64,000 bases of DNA, taken from Phycisphaeraceae bacterium. GTDB lineage: Bacteria > Planctomycetota > Phycisphaerae > Phycisphaerales > UBA1924. The position numbers and the translations under genes are program-made. The stretch lies in assembly GCA_020639155.1 (NCBI GenBank), contig JACKHF010000001.1, positions 558,001 through 622,000 of the forward strand, in the 5' to 3' direction. Of the stretch, positions 42,133-51,362 are shown piece after piece (position 1 is the first letter of the stretch; every line of letters starts with the position of its first letter). The notes beneath the pieces were generated by a model. It saw only the letters and a program-made list of their open reading frames with translations, was not told the origin of the DNA and did not search any database.

Positions 42133-43263
42133 TTACTTTAGGTCGTCCGGAAGCTTCGCGTGAATCTTTTTCAGATCCTCAGCCCTGTCTCGCGGCATAA
42201 TCAGCGTTGCATTCGGCGTCGTGATAACGATAAGATCACTGCACCCCAGCATTGCCACAGTGTGTCCAGCCTGCCCCGCAACGAGATTGCCCGAACTGTT
42301 TTCACTGACCACCTGCACACCGCTGGCACGGTTGTTGTTCGAATCCGCAACCAGTGTCTCGGCGTAGCTTGGCCACGATCCAACATCCAGCCATGACAGA
42401 TCCATCAGTACCGTGCAAACAGCGGAGGGCGACTCGCGCGACGCAGGCTCCATGACAGCATAGTCGATACTCTTCTTTTCGAGTGTCGGATACAACTCGC
42501 ACAGTGTTTCCTGCTGCGCCGATGTCCCCCACTGCTGCTGGATCGCGCGGAGAGTATTGTAGATTGCTGGCATGTGCTTGTGCAGACGCTGCATGATGGT
42601 CGACGCGCGCCAGACAAACATGCCGCTGTTCCATCCGAAATCGCCGGACACAAGGTATTGCTTCGCGGTCACTTCATTCGGCTTTTCAACAAACCTCTCC
42701 ACAGAGAATGCGATGGGGTTGCCGTTGTATGTTGCGCCTGGATCCGCGAGCGCGTGGGCACGCTGCACATATCCGAACCCGGTGGCTGGGTACGTCGGCT
42801 GGATTGAGAACGTCACGAGACGTGATGGCTCAGCTTCAACAAGTGAGAATCCTACTGCCATGCGCGCTGCGAACACATCGACAGGCTCGATGATATGGTC
42901 GGCTGTCAGAATGCAGAACACAGCGTCGGGATCGTGCTTCTCAAGCACCGCCGCTGCAAACCCAACCGCACTGGTTGTGTCCCGTCCCTCCGGCTCTCCC
43001 AACAGGTTCTCGCGCGGCACCTGTGGGAGTGAGGTTGCAATCTGATCAATGTATGCCTGCCCAGTGCAGATAAAAACACGCTCGATTGGGACAACGCGAG
43101 TCGCGCGCTCAACCGCGAGTTGAAGCAGCGATTTAGCCTGCTCGTCTCGCTCAATAAACGGGATCAACTGCTTGGGCGTGGATTTTCGCGACATCGGCCA
43201 GAGACGCGTTCCTGCTCCCCCGGCCATGATGACAGCATACCGATGCTCTGTGAAATCAGTCAT
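42133..43263 (-). CDS. manC: mannose-1-phosphate guanylyltransferase
   Basis: A 376-residue enzyme that makes GDP-mannose from mannose-1-phosphate and GTP, for surface polysaccharide or glycan synthesis. The nucleotide-binding start IMAGGAGTRLWPMSR followed by TPKQLIPF is the pyrophosphorylase signature, and TADHIIEP, FGYVQRA, FVEKPNEVTAKQYL, WNSGMFVWRAS and DLSWLDVGSW are all typical of this family. It has no C-terminal isomerase domain, unlike the bifunctional proteobacterial form. The neighbours, a DUF5658 protein upstream and aminopeptidase downstream, give no pathway hint. A close family alternative would be another GDP-sugar pyrophosphorylase. Confidence 0.92.
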   Translation of the reverse strand: MTDFTEHRYAVIMAGGAGTRLWPMSRKSTPKQLIPFIERDEQAKSLLQLAVERATRVVPIERVFICTGQAYIDQIATSLPQVPRENLLGEPEGRDTTSAVGFAAAVLEKHDPDAVFCILTADHIIEPVDVFAARMAVGFSLVEAEPSRLVTFSIQPTYPATGFGYVQRAHALADPGATYNGNPIAFSVERFVEKPNEVTAKQYLVSGDFGWNSGMFVWRASTIMQRLHKHMPAIYNTLRAIQQQWGTSAQQETLCELYPTLEKKSIDYAVMEPASRESPSAVCTVLMDLSWLDVGSWPSYAETLVADSNNNRASGVQVVSENSSGNLVAGQAGHTVAMLGCSDLIVITTPNATLIMPRDRAEDLKKIHAKLPDDLK

Positions 43264-43299
43264 GCGGGAGTTTAGACGACGTAAAACGCTGCCGTTGAG

Positions 43300-43770
43300 T
43301 TACTGGGTTGCAGGGACCATCGCGATAAACTCGGGACCGCCATGCTCCTCGGTCAGCCACTCGCTGAAAACACCAACGGTCTCGATGGCTTCCATGTAGA
43401 TCGTCCACTGGAACATCAACCACAACAGCATGACAACACCGAGCCATGCTGCCAGTTCTCCGACCTGTGATCGCCGACAGAAGAACAGCAACACAATAGC
43501 GGTACCAGCGGTTGCTATCTTGTACCCGATCACATGCAACGGATTACCCGAAGCCATGACAAACCTTGCGATGGGATTTCCCTCAAGAAAGCCTGGACCC
43601 ATCGCATGTGCCAGCGTCATGTACAGGTCACCGCAGGAGAGAAGTGTAATGGCGATCAGCAACCAGATAACACGGCGCGACCGATGCGAGGGCGATGCCC
43701 ATTCCTGGATAACGTTTGCAATCCAGCGGGTTGATTGTGCCAGGCTGTGTGGCTGAGAAGCCAGCGCCAT
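43300..43770 (-). CDS. DUF5658-like membrane protein
   Basis: A 156-residue protein with about three hydrophobic segments (VIWLLIAITLLSCGDLYMTL; IGYKIATAGTAIVLLFFC; LAAWLGVVMLLWLMFQWTIYM). The spacing of GDLYMTLAHAMGPGFLEGNPIARFVM, with Asp in the first helix and EGNP, is the DUF5658 pattern. The function is unknown. It starts 36 bases upstream of the manC start on the same strand, so it is probably the first gene of that transcript. A divergent promoter region of about 150 bases separates it from the large propeller gene. Confidence 0.78.
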   Translation of the reverse strand: MALASQPHSLAQSTRWIANVIQEWASPSHRSRRVIWLLIAITLLSCGDLYMTLAHAMGPGFLEGNPIARFVMASGNPLHVIGYKIATAGTAIVLLFFCRRSQVGELAAWLGVVMLLWLMFQWTIYMEAIETVGVFSEWLTEEHGGPEFIAMVPATQ

Positions 43771-43921
43771 ACCGTACCCTCCGCACGAAAGATCAAACTG
43801 ATTCGTCTATACGGGTCGGTCTCCTCTGGAATTGCGCAATTCTTTTGTCTCGGGCTGACCAAAGGCACAAGTTGCGCCGAATAGAACACTGGTGCCGGTT
43901 GTCTGCATTGGAGTGATTTTC

Positions 43922-46900
43922 ATGAAGTTCCAGCGGGAAACACAGCAGAAGCTGGTGCAGGCTCGTGGAACACCTTCATTTTCCACGCCTCCGGGCCCGA
44001 CCTATAACTACCAGCAGATGCGAATGCGTTGTTGTTCTGAAATCACCCGACTTCGTGGAACACTGAGTCTGATTGCTGTTACGCTGGTGTTGTTTGTCGC
44101 CAGCACCCGCGCACACGCGCAGGTTGAAGGCAACCCCGTCTATCTGAACGACTCGCCCCGAGCTGCAGCCATTCTTCGCGATCTCCCGAATATGGTGCGG
44201 GTCGGCAACCAGACTGAAGCAGTCAGATCGCTGCAGACGCTGCTCACGCAGGAACCCGACCGGGTGATCAACACTATGGGCTGGGCAGAACCGCATGCAG
44301 GAACTGCTCGTTCGATGGTTGACCCGCAGCGCTGGTTAAATGAGGACAAGGACCTGTTTGTCTCTGTCCGTTCACAGGTTCACGCAGCATTGCTCGCATC
44401 GCCCGAGCTGCTGGACCGGTACCGGCGCACGTATGAGCCAGAAGCAAAGGCTGCACTCGAACGAGGTGAGCACGAGCAGGTTGAAGCGCATTATCTTCTA
44501 ACATCTTCTGGCTTTGTTGCAGCGCTTCGTATCGCGCAGGATCAGATTGAGCACGCGCATTTCGGAAGCGCATACCGCACGCTCTGCCAGCTTGAGCACC
44601 ATCCAGAGATGCAGGACGATGCGATGCGAACTCGGGCAGCATCGATCGCTATTAATCTTGTTTCATGGAGTGCATCACAGGACGCTGTCGCACTTGCTGG
44701 GCGTTGGTCCAGCGGGATTGCAGGTATGCAGGTTCCTGTTTCACCAAACACGTGGCCGGATCGCGCGCGCCTGCAGCAAATCGATCTGCTCAATAGCGCG
44801 AGCGATCTTGTACCAGAGAACAACAGGCAAACTGTCGCGACACAGATTCCGGATGAGCCTCTCAACACTATCGCACTTGATTGGCCGGAACGCGTCAGCA
44901 ATACAAGCACACTCAGCCCGCCCGAGCTCCGCGACGAATCCGGCAACGTGATCAGCAACACACTCTGGGTGTTCCCATCCGTATGGAATGATCTGTTGAT
45001 TATCAACGATGGAGTCTGGATCCGCGCGCTGGATCGGTACACGCTCGAACCGGTCTGGCACACCATGCCACAAATGACACCGGGTGCCCAAGGCATCGAC
45101 AGCGAGCAATCCAAAGCATGGCGCATCAGGCTGGAAATGACCGCGGGCAAGGATATGGCAGATCCCACAACGGTCAGCATCACCGATGGTGTCGTTGTCG
45201 CAACAACCGGGCTGGCAGATCCCTCATCAAACAACCGCAATGGTGATCCCCGTGTGCACGGCTTCAAAGCCGAAACCGGCGAGGTGATGTGGAGTGTCAA
45301 CGTCCAGTCGCTCGATCCGACACTTGCAAACACCACGATTCGAGGACCGGTCGCTATTGATGACGGCATTGCTGTTGTCACCCTTATCTCCAGCGGACAA
45401 AGCACCCGTGTCAAGAGTCGGTATCTCGTCGGTCTTGATCTGTGGACTGGCGCGTTTCGGTGGTCACGTCTTGTCGGCATTGAGGGATGGGTGCCGTGGC
45501 AGCCGGAACAGCGCGAGCGCGTTGTGAACGCGAGCATTGCCACCGACGGATGCGTATTCACCACAGACAAACTCGGTGTCATTGCAGCCTACGAGATCTC
45601 CAACGGCCGCCCGTTGTGGGTTCGTCAGTTCGACACACCCGCACAGGTCACGCTGATGCCACGCAGAGTGTGGGAGATCATGACGCCTGTTGTCGCCAAT
45701 AACACACTATTCAGTGTATCGCCAGACAGATCAGCACTACTCGCGATCAACGCGACAACTGGCAGGATCGATGCGCAACGTCCCGCATCAACACTGGGGA
45801 ATCCCGCGTACCTTGTGCGCGTCGGAGAGTATATCGGTGGGCTTGGCGCATATGGCGTCGGGTTTCTTCCCATTGAATCCTTTGCATCGGCACGACCAAA
45901 GCTCATCGAGATGCGAGAACTTCTTGGTCGTGCGGTGCCTGTCCAACGTGAAACTGGAAGCACCAGTGTGTGGTCGCTCCTCAGTCCAACAATGGACGGC
46001 TACACGTTCATACCACCAGATGCTCCAACAAAGCAGGACATTGTGCAGCTTGATCGTGCAGGTCAGGTTCTTGCAATGCCTGACCAGGTGCTCGCATGCG
46101 ATGGAAGAGCGGTCCACATATATCTGACATGGTCGCGCGCAAACCATCTGTTGCGTGCACGCATGGAATCATCTGAGAACGACCCGCGACCGGCGCTCTC
46201 ATTTGCAAAGTTCGCGTTCATGCTCGGCGAATATCAGGATGTTCTGCAGGCGCTGGATACCGCACTTCGTGCGGTCGAGTCAAAGGAGGGCACGGAACTG
46301 GTTGATGCTCGTGCGAGGACGCACACGTCGATGATGGAGTTGCTGACGCTGGGTGTCGAACGCATTAGCAGATCACCGCAGAACAAAATCGTGAAAGCTC
46401 CAACTGCCGATCTGCTCGACGAGGTTGGCACGCGTATCGAACGGCTCACCACAACAGACATCGAGCGCGTTCACACGGCCTTCGCCATGGGCAAGCTGCA
46501 CGAGGTAGCGCATCGACCAGATCTTGCGCTTCGCAGATATCACGACATCCTTGCCAATCAGCTACTCGCATCCCAGATGTACTCAGCAAACGGTAGAACA
46601 AGAGATGCTGCGTCAATCGCCACGGATCGGATCCGGAGCATCGCAGCAGAGTTTGGTCGCACCGCGTATGCCCAGTTTGACGCTGAAGCTGAGATCGCCT
46701 GGGAGCGTGCCCAGAACAGTGGCGATGTCGCCAGCTACGAGCGCACAGCCGTCATGTATCCAGGCGCCGAGATCACTCCACTGGTCTGGCGTATGGTTGC
46801 ACAGTTCTGGCGCGATCAGCCGGATCCGCTTTCGAGCGCAAAGACAATCAGCTCGCTCCGGTGCGCACTTGATGCCGCAGAAGCAAACATGCGGATCGAT

Positions 46901-48508
46901 GCCACTGACAGCACACGAGCGGTCGAAGACCTGTATCTTGGCTCGCAGCAACTCGCTGAAGCGTTCGCATCTCAGTCACGTTACGCCACCGCACTGAGTC
47001 TGCTGCATCGCATCGAACAGACCTATCCCTCGATACGTTCGGCCAATCCTGACGCCCCTTCGTTTGCATCGTTCGCTGCAGATCTCAAATCGCGACTCGG
47101 TGCAAGCACACGGCGCGCTCGAATCGGAACGCAGTTCTCGCCTCATGCGCAATCTATTTCGAGCTGGATTCACATGAAACCTGTGCTCCGAGAGTTTGGT
47201 GACCTCGCAACGGAGCACGTGATGCTGATGTCACGCACCGAGCGGAGAATCGGGCTGTTCGGCGCAACCACCTCAGCAGTTCAAAGCAGTGCTGGCATTG
47301 ATCCGCTGTCAGAACCGCTTCAGCCAATCTGGTTCCGTGATCTGAATGAAATCGAGCCAGACCTGCTTCGGTGTGATCAGGAGTGTGTCTATCTGACATG
47401 GCCAACCTCCGCCGGTTATGTCTTTGAGTGCATTGACGCGATCACCGGCGAGACACGCTGGAGGACAGATCCTTTCAGATCGCTCTTCCCTCGAGATGAT
47501 GCGTTCGCGCAGATGCTCATTGATGATCGAGGGGCGCCTCGCATTGTTGATATTCCCAATGTCGGCATGCGTCAGTTGCAGGAAGTCGTTGTGTCGATGT
47601 CGGACTCCCAACTCGCCGCTGTCGAACGGAGCGGACGCATCGTCGTGTTCGATCTGGCAACCGGCAGGGAGACGATGAAGCAGGTCTCATCAATTCGCGT
47701 GGTACAGGATGCTGACATCCTTGATGGTGTCCTCACTGTCATCGGTCGCGAAAAAACACCGCAGCCAGTTGATCGTGGCGGACTGCCAGAGTCATCCCAG
47801 TCGGTTGCGCTTGTGTACGACACCGCCACACAGCAGCAGTTGGTCGAGTTTCGCACTATTCTTGGTCCGGCGCACTGGTGCAGGGTGCTGAGCAGAGACA
47901 GAATCATTGTTGCCTCCACACTGGAGGTTGTCGCACTGACAACGGCGGATCGCTCGGGCAAGGCTCCTGTTGCATGGCGTTTACAGCATGACGTAAGTGA
48001 GCAGGCCGTTGATGCGTGGGCCTACGCGGGCAGTGTTGCATTGTTCCTGGAGAACGAGTCGCTGCGCGTTGTTAACGCGGCTGATGGCACAGTGCTCAAT
48101 GAGAATGTCCGAACAGATGATCGCATCGGTCTTTCCTCGCGCACGAGAGCAATCGAGGTGAACGGAAATCTCGTGATAAGCTCCAGCAAGGGCGTCATTG
48201 TTATCGATTCACATGGTGATACCGTCGGCATCGATTCGCTCGGTACATCGCCGGCGCTGTTACCCGGTGAGGTTGCAAGCGATGTACTCGTGAGTGCTGT
48301 GCGCACGCCAAGCGTCTATGTCAATGGCACCGGCAGATACCAGTTGTACGTATTCTCGACGGGAGACGCGTCACTGCTCGCTACACAGGATATCGTGCTC
48401 CCGCAGGCTCCAAGCTATCTCTCGCTGCTCGACGGCTGCATTGTGATGACCAGCGGCGGCTCGACCCATGTTGTGTTTACAACAGCCGATGCGTCATCGC
48501 CCGAATGA
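43922..48508 (+). CDS. large secreted PQQ-like beta-propeller protein with helical repeats
   Basis: A 1528-residue protein. A signal sequence (LRGTLSLIAVTLVLFVASTRAHAQ) ends near residue 68. Two beta-propeller-like parts flank a helical middle: the first (about 310-660) has repeats such as KAETGEVMWSVN, GLDLWTGAFRW and AYEISNGRPLWVRQF, and the second (about 1150-1528) has ECIDAITGETRWRTDP. The middle (about 700-1080) is TPR-like and Ala-rich. PQQ-like repeats form a disk used as enzymes or assembly scaffolds; no cofactor ligands are clear. GGAG eight bases before ATG 43922 supports this start; the ATG at 44018 gives a more normal signal peptide. Its stop abuts the stop of the convergent ubiA gene. 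Confidence 0.8.
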   Translation: MKFQRETQQKLVQARGTPSFSTPPGPTYNYQQMRMRCCSEITRLRGTLSLIAVTLVLFVASTRAHAQVEGNPVYLNDSPRAAAILRDLPNMVRVGNQTEAVRSLQTLLTQEPDRVINTMGWAEPHAGTARSMVDPQRWLNEDKDLFVSVRSQVHAALLASPELLDRYRRTYEPEAKAALERGEHEQVEAHYLLTSSGFVAALRIAQDQIEHAHFGSAYRTLCQLEHHPEMQDDAMRTRAASIAINLVSWSASQDAVALAGRWSSGIAGMQVPVSPNTWPDRARLQQIDLLNSASDLVPENNRQTVATQIPDEPLNTIALDWPERVSNTSTLSPPELRDESGNVISNTLWVFPSVWNDLLIINDGVWIRALDRYTLEPVWHTMPQMTPGAQGIDSEQSKAWRIRLEMTAGKDMADPTTVSITDGVVVATTGLADPSSNNRNGDPRVHGFKAETGEVMWSVNVQSLDPTLANTTIRGPVAIDDGIAVVTLISSGQSTRVKSRYLVGLDLWTGAFRWSRLVGIEGWVPWQPEQRERVVNASIATDGCVFTTDKLGVIAAYEISNGRPLWVRQFDTPAQVTLMPRRVWEIMTPVVANNTLFSVSPDRSALLAINATTGRIDAQRPASTLGNPAYLVRVGEYIGGLGAYGVGFLPIESFASARPKLIEMRELLGRAVPVQRETGSTSVWSLLSPTMDGYTFIPPDAPTKQDIVQLDRAGQVLAMPDQVLACDGRAVHIYLTWSRANHLLRARMESSENDPRPALSFAKFAFMLGEYQDVLQALDTALRAVESKEGTELVDARARTHTSMMELLTLGVERISRSPQNKIVKAPTADLLDEVGTRIERLTTTDIERVHTAFAMGKLHEVAHRPDLALRRYHDILANQLLASQMYSANGRTRDAASIATDRIRSIAAEFGRTAYAQFDAEAEIAWERAQNSGDVASYERTAVMYPGAEITPLVWRMVAQFWRDQPDPLSSAKTISSLRCALDAAEANMRIDATDSTRAVEDLYLGSQQLAEAFASQSRYATALSLLHRIEQTYPSIRSANPDAPSFASFAADLKSRLGASTRRARIGTQFSPHAQSISSWIHMKPVLREFGDLATEHVMLMSRTERRIGLFGATTSAVQSSAGIDPLSEPLQPIWFRDLNEIEPDLLRCDQECVYLTWPTSAGYVFECIDAITGETRWRTDPFRSLFPRDDAFAQMLIDDRGAPRIVDIPNVGMRQLQEVVVSMSDSQLAAVERSGRIVVFDLATGRETMKQVSSIRVVQDADILDGVLTVIGREKTPQPVDRGGLPESSQSVALVYDTATQQQLVEFRTILGPAHWCRVLSRDRIIVASTLEVVALTTADRSGKAPVAWRLQHDVSEQAVDAWAYAGSVALFLENESLRVVNAADGTVLNENVRTDDRIGLSSRTRAIEVNGNLVISSSKGVIVIDSHGDTVGIDSLGTSPALLPGEVASDVLVSAVRTPSVYVNGTGRYQLYVFSTGDASLLATQDIVLPQAPSYLSLLDGCIVMTSGGSTHVVFTTADASSPE

Positions 48509-49444
48509 TCACGCAAATATATCAATAGCGCCCGCGATACCGAGCACGCAACTCACAATACCGTTCAGCGTAAAGAACGCCATTGCCAGTCCTTTCTCGC
48601 CCTGCTTCATCAGAACAAGGTGCTCGGCTGCAAGAAGCATGACTGCTGCTACAACACCCAATCCAAACACGATACCGAACCTTGTGTCTTGCTGCCATGC
48701 GAGCACCAGCATCACGATCGCTATCACATGGAAGACCCTGCTGACCCAGAGTGCCCCGTCTGCACCCAGCGCAGCTGGGATGGAATGAAGCTTCTTTTCG
48801 CGATCGAACGAGAGATCCTGCAATGCATAGATCACATCGAACCCGGCCACCCAGAACACAACCATGCCCGCGAGCAACCACAACGCGGGCATGTCGGCGA
48901 CCGCTTCGGGTTGCATCGCAATACCTGCCGCGATTGGGCTGGCTGCAAGCGCCCCGCCAAGAAACACATGACACAGCGCGGTAAAACGCTTTGTAAATGA
49001 ATAGAGCGCAATCCAGCCCAATACCGGAATGCTCAGCACAACCGGCCAGATATTCCCATCCACAAACCAGAATCCCGAACATGCAGCCACAAACACCAGC
49101 GCGCTCACCAGCGCAATCTTAATACCATCAGCAAACAGAACTCTGCCCGACGCGATGGCGCGTCGAACAGTGCGTGGATTCTCGCTATCGATGTGCCGGT
49201 CCGCGAGCCGGTTCACAACCATCGCCCATGTTCGCGCGCACACCATGCACACCACCACAAGCACAAGCTTCAACCACGTTGTTGACGCTGGTTCTGTTCT
49301 GTCCCAAGCAAGCAATGCTCCCAGTACCGCAAACGGCAACGCAAACACCGAGTGGGCGAGTTTGATGTCCTTCGCCATAGCGCGAATAACACCCAGCGTG
49401 CCTGTAACAGCTGGTGCGGGTTGTGCAATCGTTGTATCAGACAT
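48509..49444 (-). CDS. UbiA-family prenyltransferase
   Basis: A 311-residue membrane enzyme with eight or nine helices. The two aspartate-rich motifs are NRLADRHIDSENPRT and DVIYALQDLSFDREKKLHSIP, which bind the isoprenyl diphosphate through magnesium. It transfers a polyprenyl chain to an aromatic acceptor in quinone synthesis. The sequence resembles 4-hydroxybenzoate octaprenyltransferases and the MqnP enzymes of the futalosine menaquinone route; which one cannot be decided here. It lies 20 bases downstream of a flavin-dependent halogenase-like gene on the same strand, so they share a transcript. Confidence 0.88.
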   Translation of the reverse strand: MSDTTIAQPAPAVTGTLGVIRAMAKDIKLAHSVFALPFAVLGALLAWDRTEPASTTWLKLVLVVVCMVCARTWAMVVNRLADRHIDSENPRTVRRAIASGRVLFADGIKIALVSALVFVAACSGFWFVDGNIWPVVLSIPVLGWIALYSFTKRFTALCHVFLGGALAASPIAAGIAMQPEAVADMPALWLLAGMVVFWVAGFDVIYALQDLSFDREKKLHSIPAALGADGALWVSRVFHVIAIVMLVLAWQQDTRFGIVFGLGVVAAVMLLAAEHLVLMKQGEKGLAMAFFTLNGIVSCVLGIAGAIDIFA

Positions 49445-49464
49445 CGGTCACAGGGTAGATAGTG

Positions 49465-51225
49465 TCACTGCGCATTGCCTGTCTTTCCCGCTTCCCGTTC
49501 GTCGCGTCTGTGGAGAGCCTCAAGCCCCTCATCGGACGACCTGAGCGAGAACGACTTGAAATCGATGGTTCGGCCGTTTGGCACCTTCTTTGCTTGCACC
49601 CATCCTGTCGAGATCATGCTCTCGAGCGCATAGACGTGATCGAGCATCACCCGATCTCGTTGATGCGGCGGGAACTGCGACGAGATGCTGGAGTACAGCA
49701 GATTGAGCATTTGCATGGAATCGGACGTCTGGTTGAGCAGGTTCACAAGGTTCGCATGGAGCCCAGTCTTTGGAAGAATGTACTGTCCCTTGCGCCAGCA
49801 TGGGATGCGTTCGATCCGACCATTCTGGAGTAACGCGCCAAAATCATCCTTCGCGCCGGACAGGTTCAGATTCAAAGTTGACTGGTGGGCAACGGCAAGC
49901 TTCTCATCCTCACCAGAGAACATACCGACGAGCTTCCGGGCAGCGCCAATATCAAACGAACCCAGTTTATATCCTCGAATATCCTGGTTTGAGAACCCCC
50001 CCTGCGCAAGCCACCGCCATGCCTCGGCGGGGGACAATCGCAGTCCTGCCGATCGTGCTATCTCTCTGCAGTGCTCACGCAAATCCGTAAAACACCCGTT
50101 GGATGCGTACCAGTACTCAGCAAACCGGATGTGCTGATTAATGTTCGCACGGGTTTTGTCGTTGTACCAGTTGCGCAGCCAGTCGGCATCAATCTCAGCT
50201 CGTTCTATCTCAAGCAGCGTGTACGCAGCTTCGCGAGAGGACGTGTGCGCAAGTGTCATGCCTGCGGAAAGCACCGGGTCTGCAAACCCAGCGGCTTCAC
50301 CAACAAGAAACCAGTTCTCCCCTGCAACCTGCTTTGCAAGATACGACCAGTCACGTGTCGATTCCACGTTACCACGCTGTGTCGCGTTCCTGATCAGCGG
50401 CTCGATTTGCGGATGCGCACGCGCGGTTTCGTTATAAAGTTCTGCGGGCGACTTTCCGGACTGCTTGTAATACGCGGCAGGGCACACAAGACCAATGCTG
50501 GTCCGTGTTGGCCCGATCGGAATGAACCACATCCATCCCCACGGCAAAGATCTGATCTGGATGCGTGTTGCACCAACACCGATTTTCACTGCCCACTCAG
50601 TGTTCTCCCAGTAATCCCAGAAGGCAATATTCTCCAGCACCTTCGGTGCATCAACTTTCACGCCGAGTGCCCGCCGCATCAGCCCGACATTTCCCGATGC
50701 ATCAACGTACCAGCGTGCGGTCACCTGCTCGCCGGATTCGAGTTCAAGAGATTCAATGCGTGCGATCGGCGTGCCTTCGTTCTCTACATGCACCTTCGCA
50801 ACACGTGCTGGTTGCAGCACATCTGCACCGCAGGACTTTGCATGATTCAGCAGGATGTCGTCATAGATCGCCCGATCCACCTGAAACGCGGTGGATCGTC
50901 GTTGCCCCTCAAACTTTGCGGGACGAGGTTCATCAACAAAGCTTTCAACATCATAAAAATCAAAGTCCCAGCTTTCCTGATCACGTCCCCAGGTCAATGA
51001 CGCACCGATCTTGATTGGGAAGTTTGCTGCTTCAACCTTGTCCCACACGCCCATCTCGTTGAGCACGCCACTGATTGCGGGCAACTGGCTCTCGCCGATG
51101 TGGTCGCGTGGGAATACCTCGCGTTCGATCACGACAACGCGCAGTGCGGGGTTGTACTTCTTCAGCAGTGTTGAAACGGTGCTGCCCGATGGGCCGCCGC
51201 CGATGATGGCTACATCGCATTCCAT
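49465..51225 (-). CDS. flavin-dependent halogenase-like oxidoreductase
   Basis: A 586-residue FAD enzyme. The nucleotide motif is IIGGGPSGSTVSTLLKK. HIGES after PRD is typical of flavin-dependent halogenases. The halogenase signature WxWxIP is met by WMWFIP in the segment LPWGWMWFIPIG. FPIKIGASLTWG has a lysine where halogenases of the carrier-protein type carry theirs, and FADPVLSAG matches the Fx.Px.Sx.G motif. These point to chlorination or bromination of an aromatic compound, although geranylgeranyl reductase-like relatives are possible. I use ATG 51223-51225 because it places the FAD motif at residue 6; the longer frame adds 38 residues. It is upstream of and operonic with the UbiA gene. 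No reductase partner is nearby. Confidence 0.78.
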   Translation of the reverse strand: MECDVAIIGGGPSGSTVSTLLKKYNPALRVVVIEREVFPRDHIGESQLPAISGVLNEMGVWDKVEAANFPIKIGASLTWGRDQESWDFDFYDVESFVDEPRPAKFEGQRRSTAFQVDRAIYDDILLNHAKSCGADVLQPARVAKVHVENEGTPIARIESLELESGEQVTARWYVDASGNVGLMRRALGVKVDAPKVLENIAFWDYWENTEWAVKIGVGATRIQIRSLPWGWMWFIPIGPTRTSIGLVCPAAYYKQSGKSPAELYNETARAHPQIEPLIRNATQRGNVESTRDWSYLAKQVAGENWFLVGEAAGFADPVLSAGMTLAHTSSREAAYTLLEIERAEIDADWLRNWYNDKTRANINQHIRFAEYWYASNGCFTDLREHCREIARSAGLRLSPAEAWRWLAQGGFSNQDIRGYKLGSFDIGAARKLVGMFSGEDEKLAVAHQSTLNLNLSGAKDDFGALLQNGRIERIPCWRKGQYILPKTGLHANLVNLLNQTSDSMQMLNLLYSSISSQFPPHQRDRVMLDHVYALESMISTGWVQAKKVPNGRTIDFKSFSLRSSDEGLEALHRRDEREAGKTGNAQ

Positions 51226-51362
51226 AATGTGCAATCGTAAGCCGAACGTCGCACGGCTTCGATCCACGACATTTGTCGTTGCATACATATGAATGCAATA
51301 GACCCAGCAACGGGTCGTTTGCCTCGGAAACCCACCCAACCCGCATCACAAAGGAGAAGGTC

